This document shows positions 50,515-59,831 of a stretch of DNA of 64,000 bases, piece after piece. How positions within the stretch are numbered: position 1 is the stretch's first letter; each line of letters starts with the position of its first letter. The notes below the pieces were generated by a model. It did not search any database. It was not told where the DNA came from and saw only the letters and a list, made by a program, of their open reading frames with translations. A program made the position numbers and the translations under genes. The DNA comes from Dokdonella sp. (lineage in GTDB: Bacteria; Pseudomonadota; Gammaproteobacteria; Xanthomonadales; Rhodanobacteraceae), in NCBI RefSeq assembly GCF_019634775.1, contig NZ_JAHCAS010000001.1, positions 1,302,001-1,366,000 on the forward strand, read 5' to 3'.

Positions 50515-51813
50515 TCATCGCGTGTAGGCAAAACGCAGGTACGCGGCATTCTCGTCGAACGAATCCGCACCTGTGCCGGCATGACGTTCGTTGCGGCTGA
50601 GGTCGATACGCCAGCGCCAGTGGCGACTGAGCTGCTGGCTGAGGTAGATTCCATAGCGGTAGTCGCGGTCGGTGACGCCATCATCGACGTAGCGCCGACG
50701 CAGCGCTTCGGCGGTCGCACCAAGCGTCAGCAGCGGTCGTAGCAGATATCCCACGTTGATTCCGGCTCCAATCTCGTTGCGATCGGCGGCGAGAACCACG
50801 GCTTCCTGCTCATAGCGGAAGCGTGCGGCGTGCACGGTCGAAGCGATGTTGAAGCGCGTGCTTTGATACAGGTAGTTCCCTTCGAGGCGACGCTCGCGGT
50901 AGACATCGGCGCCGATCGCTTCGCCGCCGATGTCGATACCGCCGAGTCCGAGGTCGAAGGCCGAGCCGCCAACAGCGAGCGCGCTGACAGCATCGGAATA
51001 CTGCCAAGCGAACGCCATGCCGAAAGTGCTCCTTTCGCTTGCGCGCCAGTCCAGAGATGCGCGTGCCAGCGGACCGCTGACGTCGCCACCCGCATCGAAG
51101 TCAAGTCGTGTGTAGCCCAGAGCTACGCCGAAATCGAGGTGGGCGAGCGTTGCGTCGTAGTCGAGATAGGCGGCGTGGCGTCGGTAGTCACGTGCAACCA
51201 GGTCGTCGTCGAAATCGATGTCCTGGACTTCGAGGTTGGCATTGAGGCGGCGAGTCGGTGCCAGCTGCCACTGGAAGCGCTGGGCGAGGCCGAGGCGGCG
51301 CGAATCGAACGCGCCGGTTTCCTCGGCATAGCTGTCGATCCAACGCAGTTCGGTCTGGCCCTGTACGGTCGGTCCGACGCGAAAGCGCAGGGTAGGCCCG
51401 GTCGTGAACACATTGGTCTGTTGCAGGTTCCCCGGTACATCGGGATCGCGCAGGCTGATCGGGTACAGGCCGAGGTGGTCGGCAAACGTCCAGGCGAAGC
51501 GTTCCGGCACGATGTCCCAGTTGATGTTGCCGTTGAGCGTGCCGCGGAATTCGCTGCCGAAGGTTCCGTCGAGGTAGTTGCGGTATTCGAGCACGCCGGT
51601 CACCGCCGCCTGCACGTTCGAACCGGACTCGACGAGGCTGAAGTCCAGATGGGGGATCAGTACGGTCTCATCGATCGGATCGGTCGGCGACAGGGTGATG
51701 TTGTCGCTGCGCAGGAGGCCCAGCTCGACCGTGTAGTCAAGGCGCAGCGCAAAAGCGTCGGGGCAAGCCGCGATAAGCAGTGAGGCGACGGTCAGGCGAA
51801 AAACGGTACGCAT
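50515..51813 (-). CDS. outer-membrane beta-barrel protein of the polysaccharide export system (TIGR03016-like)
   Basis: The 432-residue protein begins with a signal peptide (1-22, ending DAFA). The mature part is a run of amphipathic strands separated by acidic loops. LDYTVELGLLRSDNITLSPT near the start and the alternating pattern through LRFAYTR at the end, with an aromatic residue in the last strand, fit a beta-barrel porin. Length and opening resemble the PEP-CTERM-associated outer-membrane proteins TIGR03016. Because the encoded OPX protein is too short to span the outer membrane, this barrel is the likely exit pore. The ATG at 51813 follows a GTG in the same frame; the ATG is preferred. 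Confidence 0.82.
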   Translation of the reverse strand: MRTVFRLTVASLLIAACPDAFALRLDYTVELGLLRSDNITLSPTDPIDETVLIPHLDFSLVESGSNVQAAVTGVLEYRNYLDGTFGSEFRGTLNGNINWDIVPERFAWTFADHLGLYPISLRDPDVPGNLQQTNVFTTGPTLRFRVGPTVQGQTELRWIDSYAEETGAFDSRRLGLAQRFQWQLAPTRRLNANLEVQDIDFDDDLVARDYRRHAAYLDYDATLAHLDFGVALGYTRLDFDAGGDVSGPLARASLDWRASERSTFGMAFAWQYSDAVSALAVGGSAFDLGLGGIDIGGEAIGADVYRERRLEGNYLYQSTRFNIASTVHAARFRYEQEAVVLAADRNEIGAGINVGYLLRPLLTLGATAEALRRRYVDDGVTDRDYRYGIYLSQQLSRHWRWRIDLSRNERHAGTGADSFDENAAYLRFAYTR

Positions 51814-51834
51814 CACGGAACCTCCCGAAGCCCC

Positions 51835-52611
51835 TCAGGGCAGTTGGTTGAGGACGATGCCAGCCAGCTTTCCGGGATCGAAGTTGGCCATGACCTTCTG
51901 GATCGTGCCGGGTGTGTCCCGGCCGCTGCCTGCAACCAAGACGACGAAATCGACGAGGTCGGCGAGGATGCGTGCGTCGGGCGAGCCCTTCACGGCCGGG
52001 CCATCGAGGAACAGGTAGCGGTCCGGGTAACGGCTGCGTAGCGAGTCGAGCAGGGCGCGCATGCGGAAAGACGAGAAGTACTCACCGCTCATCTCGCGTT
52101 CGCGTCCGGCCGGGATCAGGCGCAGTCGCGGAATGCCTGTGTGGTGGAGAATCTTCTCCACGCCGATTGCTGGGTGGTCGAGGTAGTCGATCAGGCCACT
52201 GCCGTTGGCGTCGATGCCAAGTGCGGTGTGTTGCGAGGGATGGCGCAGGTCGCAGTCGATCAGCAGGGCGGTTTTCGCTTCGTCGAAGGCGAAGGCGGCG
52301 GCGAGGTTGCGGGCGACGAAACTGCCGCCCGATTTCGAGCTGATGGGCGCGACCATGGTGACGAAATTGCGGTCGCCGCCGAGCGCGAGCAGGCGCGTGC
52401 GGATCTCGCGGAAGGCGTCGGCGTGGCGTCGCACTGATTCCTCGCGGTGGATCAGGCGACGCTCCTCGAGTACGCGCCGTGCCAGCGCATGCGGCTCGAC
52501 GATCTTCGCGATCGAGCGCGAGGCGCTCGTGCGGCGAGCGATGTCTCCGGCGGCGGCATGCAGCGCATCACCGACGTGGTCGTGCATGTCGTCCGGCGAT
52601 GTCATGGTCAT
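51835..52611 (-). CDS. BY-kinase-like ATPase of the polysaccharide co-polymerase system, with degenerate Walker A
   Basis: The 258-residue protein has the fold of the cytoplasmic tyrosine autokinase CpsD/BY-kinase that works with the Wzz protein. AFREIRTRLL near 66-75 is the usual pre-motif. The P-loop region at 89-98 reads PISSKSGGSF; the lysine of GK(S/T) is a glycine. Walker A' (ALLIDCDLRHP, 115-125) and a Walker B-like YLFLDGPAV (199-207) are present. The chain ends at LAGIVLNQLP with no tyrosine-rich tail. Both points argue against normal autokinase activity; it may be a structural or ATP-independent partner. The ATG overlaps the stop of the upstream gene (ATGA), as in TIGR03018-type systems. 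Confidence 0.8.
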   Translation of the reverse strand: MTMTSPDDMHDHVGDALHAAAGDIARRTSASRSIAKIVEPHALARRVLEERRLIHREESVRRHADAFREIRTRLLALGGDRNFVTMVAPISSKSGGSFVARNLAAAFAFDEAKTALLIDCDLRHPSQHTALGIDANGSGLIDYLDHPAIGVEKILHHTGIPRLRLIPAGREREMSGEYFSSFRMRALLDSLRSRYPDRYLFLDGPAVKGSPDARILADLVDFVVLVAGSGRDTPGTIQKVMANFDPGKLAGIVLNQLP

Positions 52612-54152
52612 GAGTTGTGCAGCCTGAACCAGTAGGTGATGGCGAACGCTGCCAGCACGCCGGTCACTACGAAGAAGGCAAAGCCGATGCGCGCGCGGTC
52701 ACGGATGCGCTCGCGTGCGGTGGCATAGGTCGGGACGGTGGCGAGCACACTGATGCCGGTTGCCTGCTCCAGCTGGCGCGCCGAACGCACGCGAGGGTCC
52801 AGGCGCACGAGGGCAAGCAGTAGTCCGAGCGGTGTGGCCAGCGCGAGGGCGAGACCGGCCCCGGCGAAGTGCGCGAGGCGCAGACCTGACGGACGCAGCG
52901 GCAGGATTGCCGGATCCTGAATCCGGAAGGTCAGGCCGCGCTGTTCCTGGTCGAGCACCATCGATACACGCGCGTTCTCGCGCCGCCGCAGCAGATCCTG
53001 GTAGATGTCGCGATTGACTTCGTAGTCGCGCGTTAGTTCGGCCAGCGCGCCTTCGGAGGCGGCGATACGCCGGCTGCGGTCGAGTTCCGCGTTGAGCATG
53101 CCTTCGCTGCTCGACATGCGCGAGCGCGTGGCGGCGATCTCGCGGCGGAGCTCGCCGAGGCGCAGTTTGAGTTCCTGATAAAGCGGATTGAACTGCGCGT
53201 TGTCGAACGGACTCTGGCCGTCGTTCGCGCCGGGCTGCTGACGTCGGGCTTCTTCCGCGGCGAGCTGACGCTGGACATCCTGCATTTGCATGCGTGTGCG
53301 CACCACATCGGGATACTGCTCGGTATAGGTGAGCAGGAGGCGATCGAGCTGGGACTGCAACTCGATCAATTGTGCTCGATACAGGCCGGCCCGCGTCTGC
53401 ACGGCGGTGACTTCCGACTCGCCGGAAAGCTGGGCTACCAGCGCAGCTTCTCGCGATTGCTGCTCCATGAGGGTCATGCGCGCCTGCTCGACCTGAGTGC
53501 GCAGCGCGCTAATGCGCGCATTGGCGTCGGTGGCGCTGCCGGGCTGCGCGTCCGCATGCGCAGAGCGGTACTTGAGCAGGCCGTCCTCGGCATCGGTGAG
53601 CTTCTTGTGGTAGTCGTTGACTTGGCTGTCGATGAACTCGAAGGCCTCGCGACTCTCGCGCTCCTTGGCGGCCTTGCTTTCGGCGATGAACTGTTCGGCA
53701 AAGTGTTGCGTAACTTCGTAGGTACGGTGCGGTTCGGAATCACGGTAGGTGATCTGCACCAGTTCAGGTCGTGGGCTGGTGACCGTCGTGCGGTCGCGGA
53801 TCTGTTCCATCAACCGGTCCTGCTCGAGGGCACTCGGGTGGGTTTCCTGCCAGCCGCCGTGCTCCAGCACGCTCCCGAGGACCTTGCGACTGAACACGAC
53901 CTGGCGAGCGATGCCCGCGTGGTCGGTCACGCTGGTCGGCACGGCACGGCCTTCGAGCAGCGGCTGGATGATGTCACTGCCTTGGGCGAGGATCGTCGTC
54001 GATGCCACATAGGTGCGCGGCCAGACGATGCCGATGACGAGGCCTGCGAGGGCAATCACGGCGAACAGGATCGACATCGTCACGCCATAGCGCCGCATCT
54101 CACGGACAAAAACCGGCAGCAACTCCGTGACCGGTGCAATCTCGTTGTTCAT
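52608..54152 (-). CDS. chain-length determinant / polysaccharide co-polymerase (Wzz-like, TIGR03007-type)
   Basis: The 514-residue inner-membrane protein has one transmembrane helix near each end (about 22-44 and 490-508) and a long periplasmic part between. The N-terminal Wzz domain includes VWPRTYVASTTILAQGSDII. Heptad-rich coiled coils span about 190-410, with GSTT-like breaks. RDYEVNRDIYQDLLRRRENA near 395 is the GNVR-like C-terminal domain, and ILPLRPSGLRLAHF is the proline-rich segment before helix 2. It should set polymer length and link the polymerase to the OPX channel. Size and layout match the XrtA-associated group TIGR03007. It lies between the OPX gene (37 bases before) and the kinase-like gene. 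Confidence 0.9.
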   Translation of the reverse strand: MNNEIAPVTELLPVFVREMRRYGVTMSILFAVIALAGLVIGIVWPRTYVASTTILAQGSDIIQPLLEGRAVPTSVTDHAGIARQVVFSRKVLGSVLEHGGWQETHPSALEQDRLMEQIRDRTTVTSPRPELVQITYRDSEPHRTYEVTQHFAEQFIAESKAAKERESREAFEFIDSQVNDYHKKLTDAEDGLLKYRSAHADAQPGSATDANARISALRTQVEQARMTLMEQQSREAALVAQLSGESEVTAVQTRAGLYRAQLIELQSQLDRLLLTYTEQYPDVVRTRMQMQDVQRQLAAEEARRQQPGANDGQSPFDNAQFNPLYQELKLRLGELRREIAATRSRMSSSEGMLNAELDRSRRIAASEGALAELTRDYEVNRDIYQDLLRRRENARVSMVLDQEQRGLTFRIQDPAILPLRPSGLRLAHFAGAGLALALATPLGLLLALVRLDPRVRSARQLEQATGISVLATVPTYATARERIRDRARIGFAFFVVTGVLAAFAITYWFRLHNS

Positions 54153-54189
54153 TGCCGGGACGACCTCGTGTCGTTCTCGTTCGACGCGT

Positions 54190-54810
54190 TCAGAACGAAC
54201 GCTCGGGGACGGTGATGACATCCCCCGGCTGGACTTCGTAGTTCGTGCCGAGGTCGCCCTTGTGCAGGATGCGGTCGAGGCGCACGGCGAAGGCCTTGGT
54301 CGACGCACCGCTCTTGCGATAGAGCTCGGTGCGGTCGGAGGCGGCAAATTCGTTGGTGCCGCCAGCGGCGAGCACGGCGTCGAGCACGGTCATGCCCTGT
54401 CGGTAAGGTACCGAGATTGGTGTGCGCACCGCCCCGGTCACGCGTACGCGTGAGAGGTATTCGTGGCTGCGCAACTGGTCGACGATGACCGTGACCTGTG
54501 GGTTGCGCACGTAGGTTTCGAGCCGCGTACGGATCTCGGCCGCGACTTCCTCCGGAGTCTTGCCCCCGGCCTCGACGTCGCCGACGAGAGGTACCGAGAT
54601 CTTGCCGTCCGGACGCACAGGGACGGTCACGTTCAGGTCGGGGTTTTGCCAGACCGCGACCCGAATGCTGTCGTCGACACCGATCCGGTAGGCCTCGACC
54701 GCCTGGGCCTGAAGGTTGACGGCCGGCGCATCACCAGGCCGGGGCCCGCTGGCGCAGCCCGTGAGCAGCAGGAACAAGCCGCCGATGAGCGGCAACCACG
54801 GCGCCTTCAT
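54190..54810 (-). CDS. short polysaccharide export lipoprotein (OPX, Wza-like)
   Basis: The 206-residue periplasmic lipoprotein has lipobox LTGC, with Cys19 as the modified residue. YRIGVDDSIRVAVWQNPDLN begins the Poly_export domain (about 43-125) and RVRVTGAVRTPISVPYRQGM starts a single SLBB domain (about 125-206), which ends in VQPGDVITVPE. There is no C-terminal amphipathic helix to cross the outer membrane as in E. coli Wza, so it belongs to the short OPX class that needs a separate barrel. The start at 54810 has GGGAGGG before it. It is the first gene of the export operon; a perfect TGTGA-N6-TCACA site lies about 30 bases upstream. Resembles TIGR03027. Confidence 0.92.
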   Translation of the reverse strand: MKAPWLPLIGGLFLLLTGCASGPRPGDAPAVNLQAQAVEAYRIGVDDSIRVAVWQNPDLNVTVPVRPDGKISVPLVGDVEAGGKTPEEVAAEIRTRLETYVRNPQVTVIVDQLRSHEYLSRVRVTGAVRTPISVPYRQGMTVLDAVLAAGGTNEFAASDRTELYRKSGASTKAFAVRLDRILHKGDLGTNYEVQPGDVITVPERSF

Positions 54811-54838
54811 GCCCAACCCTCCCCAGATCGTCTAATAA

Positions 54839-54854
54839 TGTGAAACATATCACA
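54839..54854. promoter_or_regulatory. CRP/Clp-type binding site before the export operon
   Basis: TGTGAAACATATCACA is a perfect TGTGA-N6-TCACA palindrome. Its centre is about 36 bases before the OPX ATG at 54810, so it overlaps or closely flanks the promoter (a TATTAG stretch at 54828-54833 on the minus strand could be the -10 box). In xanthomonads the CRP homologue Clp, which is turned off by cyclic di-GMP, controls exopolysaccharide genes. The very short distance to the start suggests repression or an unusual arrangement. Confidence 0.75.
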
Positions 54855-54988
54855 TTTTCCAGAGGTCCCGGACCAGCCTCGACAGTCCGCGATCCCGGAA
54901 ACTCCTGACTTTGCCGATCATGGCCGAAGCTACCCGTACGAAATCAAGCTCTTGCTGGAGCGGCTCCAGCCGCGAACGGGTTGGATCA

Positions 54989-55147
54989 GACCAGGAACGC
55001 TCGGTTCGACAATGGCGCCATGACATCGCAAGGTCCGCAGCGTTGTGCGCTGACTTGAGAGATGGCCAGTCTGCCCTCGTCGTCACGCCTTGATCCGCAC
55101 TCGCACAGGGCCGTGGCGCTGTTGTGGAACAGATCAGAGCATCTCTA
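54989..55147. repeat. dispersed repeat, short copy (about 160 bases)
   Basis: It matches both ends of the copy at 39883-40163: AATGGCGCCATGACATCGCA to GGTCCGCAGCG on the left, and GGCCAGTCTGCCCTCGTCGT through AACAGATCAGAGCATCTCTA on the right. The middle is about 130 bases shorter. A REP-like stem GGAGCGGCTCCAGCCGCGA (54956-54974) precedes it. The right end supplies the TAG stop of the epimerase gene at 55145. Together with the Clp-type site this accounts for the 334-base gap. Confidence 0.75.
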
Positions 55148-56152
55148 GGCGCCGTAGTAGTGGCGATACCAGGTGACGAAGTTTGCCACACCGGTCTCCA
55201 CGCTGGTCGACGGCGCGTAGCCGGTGTCGCGGGCCAGTTCCTCGACGTCGGCGCAGGTGTCCGGCACGTCACCGGGCTGCATCGGCAGCAGGATCTTCTC
55301 GGCCTTGCGCCCGAGGCATTCTTCGATCACCTCGATGTAGCGCGCCAGTTCGATCGGCTGGTGGTTGCCGATGTTGTAGACGCGATACGGCGCCGATGAC
55401 GAACCGGGGTTCGGCTCGAGCGCGTCGAAGGCCGGGTCGGGCGCCGGCACGCGGTCGAGCGTGCGGATCACGCCCTCGACGATGTCGTCGATATAGGTGA
55501 AATCGCGCGTGTGCCGACCGTGGTTGAACACCTCGATCGGTTCGCCGGCGAGGATCTTTCGCGTGAACAGGAACAGGGCCATGTCGGGGCGGCCCCACGG
55601 TCCGTAGACCGTGAAGAAGCGCAGGCCGGTGGTCGGCAACCCGAACAGGTGGCTGTAGGTGTGTGCCATCAGCTCGTTGGCCTTCTTGGTCGCGGCGTAC
55701 AGGCTGACCGGATGGTCGACCGCGTCACGCACCGAGAACGGCAGCTTGCGGTTGGCGCCGTAGACCGAACTCGACGAGGCATACACCAGATGCTCGACGC
55801 CGCCGTGGCGACAGGCCTCGAGGATGTTGGTGAAACCGACGAGGTTGCTGTCGATGTAGGCCTGTGGATTCTGCAGCGAATAGCGCACGCCGGCCTGGGC
55901 GGCGAGGTTGACCACGCGCTGCGGGCGGAAGTCGGCAAACGCCGCATTCATCGCATCGCGGTCCTCGAGCGAGGCACGCACGCAGCGGAAGCCTGCATGC
56001 GGCGTCAATCGCGCGAGGCGCGCCTCCTTCAGCGTCGGGTCGTAGTAGTCGTTGAGGTTGTCGTAGCCGAGCACCTCGTCGCCGCGCGCGAGCAGGCGTG
56101 CGCTGAGGGCCGAACCGATGAAACCGGCGGCGCCGGTGACGAGGATGCGCAT
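55145..56152 (-). CDS. UDP-glucuronate 4-epimerase
   Basis: The 335-residue cytosolic enzyme is an extended SDR that converts UDP-glucuronate and UDP-galacturonate. [13 protein letters not shown] near 5-17 binds [20 protein letters not shown] is the family-specific stretch, YASSSSVYG holds the catalytic Ser region, and Tyr152-x3-Lys156 is the catalytic pair (LYAATKK). [20 protein letters not shown] and [18 protein letters not shown] are typical of the CapI/GAE group. With a UDP-HexNAc dehydrogenase next to it, uronic acids are expected in the polymer, which fits the heparinase-like lyases. The stop codon comes from the end of a dispersed repeat. GTGATTSG tandem repeats (56166-56195) lie upstream. 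Confidence 0.9.
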   Translation of the reverse strand: MRILVTGAAGFIGSALSARLLARGDEVLGYDNLNDYYDPTLKEARLARLTPHAGFRCVRASLEDRDAMNAAFADFRPQRVVNLAAQAGVRYSLQNPQAYIDSNLVGFTNILEACRHGGVEHLVYASSSSVYGANRKLPFSVRDAVDHPVSLYAATKKANELMAHTYSHLFGLPTTGLRFFTVYGPWGRPDMALFLFTRKILAGEPIEVFNHGRHTRDFTYIDDIVEGVIRTLDRVPAPDPAFDALEPNPGSSSAPYRVYNIGNHQPIELARYIEVIEECLGRKAEKILLPMQPGDVPDTCADVEELARDTGYAPSTSVETGVANFVTWYRHYYGA

Positions 56153-56361
56153 GGGGTTGAAGCCGTGATTGGTGATTCGTGATGGGTGATTCGGAGAAGC
56201 GGCGGTTCGAGGTGGTGCATGTTAGCGGAAGCAGTTGGCCCGTCCGCACGAACAAGGGGCGCCGGTTTGCTATCGTCGTGGGCCACTTCAAGTTTCGAGA
56301 GAAGCATGCGTGCTGGTTCTTGATCTTGGCGCTTGGGGGGCGTCGCAAGAATCACGACCTT

Positions 56362-57654
<1,293 letters not shown>

Positions 57655-57894
57655 CGATGACTCCCTGCGAGTGAGCGCGCGAGTCTAGCAGGCCACCGGA
57701 GGTCGGATCCCCGCGTCCGACGGGCGGATCCGGCTGTCGGATGCGCCCGCCGGCGGTCCGTCGAGGTGCGTCCGGCGGACCTGCGTCACGTTCGCGGTCG
57801 CTCCAAACGAGACCTGCGTCGGATATTCGGCAGCTCCAGAAAGTTTCACGTAAGCCTGTGATCCCATTCAAGAAGTTTCCATCAAGCCAAGGTC

Positions 57895-59673
57895 ATGATT
57901 GCGCCCCCTGATGGAGTGCATGTCGTGATTCGCCTGTTCTTGCTGCTCGTTGTACTGTCTGTTTCCGCACCGGCTGCCGCCGTCGAAGCCTTCCTTGCCG
58001 GTCCGGTTCCTTCGGGGAGCCTCGAGGTGAAACTCGTGCCGACCGAAGCGGCGACACCCGGCACGTTGCGTCTAGTCACCTTCGGTGTGCCATTTCCGCG
58101 CGGATCGATCACCGCGGCCGGTCTCGCCACGCTGCGTGTCATGAAGGACGGCAGCGAGATTCCGGCCCACGTGCGCGAACTGACACCCTGGCGTCATCGC
58201 CTGAACCCTGCGCTGGACGGTACCTCCGTACGTGTCGCCCGCGTGCAGATCCGCTACAGCTTCGCCGGTACCGCGCCCGAGACCGTCACGGTCAGCTGGG
58301 GTGGTGCGCCGCGCCAGAACGACGTGCCGAGCCTCGAACCGGTGCGCAATGGCTGGCATACCGCCAGCAGTGGCAGTTTCATCGCCGCCGACAACGTGCA
58401 GGAACCGGACGTCCTGGCCGTCCTGCCGGCATCATGGTTGAGCCTTGGCGCCTTGCGCGGTTCGCGCAACCTGCCATTCGATGCCAGCAACACCGAGGGA
58501 CGTGACAATCCGGCGACAAACGCTGCGATTCAGCATTGGTCCGGTCACACCGAGGCCGATCGAGCGATGAAGAACAACTTCTACGCGTCGATCAACCAGG
58601 ACGATGCGCGTGTCACCGCGGCCAACCAGTGCAGGTACAAGACAGAGTACGAGCCCTGGTTGTACGACCGCGCCTCGACGATGTTCGCGCTGTATGTGCG
58701 CAGTGGTTTCGCCGGCGCGCTGCGCGAGGCTGTACGCGCTTCGGATTTCTATACCGACCATGTCAACACAAGCGGTCATTTCGACATGCGCAACGGCGAC
58801 ACCAAGTACGTGTATGCCGAGAATCTGGCCTATCGATACTGGCTGACCGGCGACGACAGCGCGCTCGATCGCCTCGCTGCGATCGTCTCGGCGCACGACG
58901 GCTTCAACGAGGCGTGGACGCCTTCGATGGGTTTTTGGACTGAACGCCACGTCGCGTACAAGTTGCTGGCCAATCAGGTCGCTTACGAACTGCTGGGTGG
59001 CAACCATGCTGCACGCGTCGGCACGATCGTCTCGCGGCTTGTCAGCCACCAGAATGGTGCCAACGGACAGATCCCGCAGCCCGCGGGCTACGTCGATGGT
59101 GGTCTATACCACTTCGGGTCGCAGCACGATGGTGACTGGGCCAGTGGATCGCTCGGCGCGTCTAGCTGGATGAGCGTGTTGATCGTTGACGCCATGCTGC
59201 GAGCCTATTCCACGTCGGAGGATCCGGCGATCGCGGACTTCGTGCGGCGCATGGGCAATTTTCTGCGCGCCTCGACCGTCCTGACAGCTGCGCACACCTA
59301 CAGCAACCATGCCGGTGCACTCGCCTTGCCGCGCTATGCGATGCTTTGGAACGGCAGCAACGGCCAGATCAACGACGCCGATGTGGAGCACTCCCTCGAT
59401 GTCGCCACTGGTCTTGCCTGGGCGCACTATTTCGCAGAATTGCTCGGACAGCACGACCCGCGTCTGGCCGAGACTGCCGAGGATCTCTATTTCACCTACG
59501 ACGAGGGGGTGAACTTCTGGATCCGCCCGAATGGTCCGGCCAGCGGCCTGCCGGCCTACCGTACCTCGCCATGGCGCAAGTTCAGTTGGGAACATCGTGT
59601 CTCGGGTGGCATGGGTTGGGCCATGCAGGCCACGATCACGGTCGATCCGGTGTTCGCGAACGGCTTCGATTGA
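57895..59673 (+). CDS. exported RIFT-barrel / alpha-toroid protein with DPVFANGFD tail (paralogue)
   Basis: The 592-residue protein has a signal peptide (VIRLFLLLVVLSVSAPAAA). The ATG at 57895 is used here; a GTG at 57925 with GGAG before it would begin the signal peptide directly and may be the true start. The RIFT-like domain (about 45-145) shows LVTFGVPFPRGSITAAGLA and SVRVARVQIRYSF. The helical part shows WLYDRASTMFALYVRSG, DTKYVYAENLAYRYWLTGDD, FWTERHVAYKLLANQVAYEL and ASSWMSVLIVDAMLRAY, matching the protein at 45126 block by block. It ends DPVFANGFD, the tail shared with the sugar dehydrogenase at 16147. It diverges from the nucleotide-sugar dehydrogenase. Activity on the locus polysaccharide is inferred only. 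Confidence 0.76.
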   Translation: MIAPPDGVHVVIRLFLLLVVLSVSAPAAAVEAFLAGPVPSGSLEVKLVPTEAATPGTLRLVTFGVPFPRGSITAAGLATLRVMKDGSEIPAHVRELTPWRHRLNPALDGTSVRVARVQIRYSFAGTAPETVTVSWGGAPRQNDVPSLEPVRNGWHTASSGSFIAADNVQEPDVLAVLPASWLSLGALRGSRNLPFDASNTEGRDNPATNAAIQHWSGHTEADRAMKNNFYASINQDDARVTAANQCRYKTEYEPWLYDRASTMFALYVRSGFAGALREAVRASDFYTDHVNTSGHFDMRNGDTKYVYAENLAYRYWLTGDDSALDRLAAIVSAHDGFNEAWTPSMGFWTERHVAYKLLANQVAYELLGGNHAARVGTIVSRLVSHQNGANGQIPQPAGYVDGGLYHFGSQHDGDWASGSLGASSWMSVLIVDAMLRAYSTSEDPAIADFVRRMGNFLRASTVLTAAHTYSNHAGALALPRYAMLWNGSNGQINDADVEHSLDVATGLAWAHYFAELLGQHDPRLAETAEDLYFTYDEGVNFWIRPNGPASGLPAYRTSPWRKFSWEHRVSGGMGWAMQATITVDPVFANGFD

Positions 59674-59775
59674 ACGCGATCGGCCGCGTGGGCTCGGGGC
59701 TGTGACGAGCGACGGGATCATGAGCGTTGCGGGTGCCGGAGTCTTGCCGGATTTGGCAACGAGCGCACATGCATG

Positions 59776-59807
59776 CATCGCCCCTGGACACCCCAAATGG
59801 GGCGATG
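59776..59807. terminator. hairpin between convergent genes
   Basis: CATCGCCCC and GGGGCGATG form a perfect 9-base stem around a 14-base loop, between the RIFT-barrel gene (stop 59673) and glmU (stop 59832). It could end transcription from both sides. No T-run is present. Confidence 0.5.
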
Positions 59808-59831
59808 TGCCCAAATCAGCCCCGCGTATGC

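Noticed and set aside
54955..54975. A GG-N10-GC sigma-54-like match on the minus strand upstream of the export operon
   Set aside because: It is formed by the stem of a REP-like palindrome (GGAGCGGCTCCAGCCGC) and both -24 and -12 elements are otherwise far from consensus.
57655..57894. GC-rich region with repeated CGGATCCG- and CGTCCG-like words before the nucleotide-sugar dehydrogenase
   Set aside because: The words do not form a consistent repeat or palindrome and no promoter could be supported.
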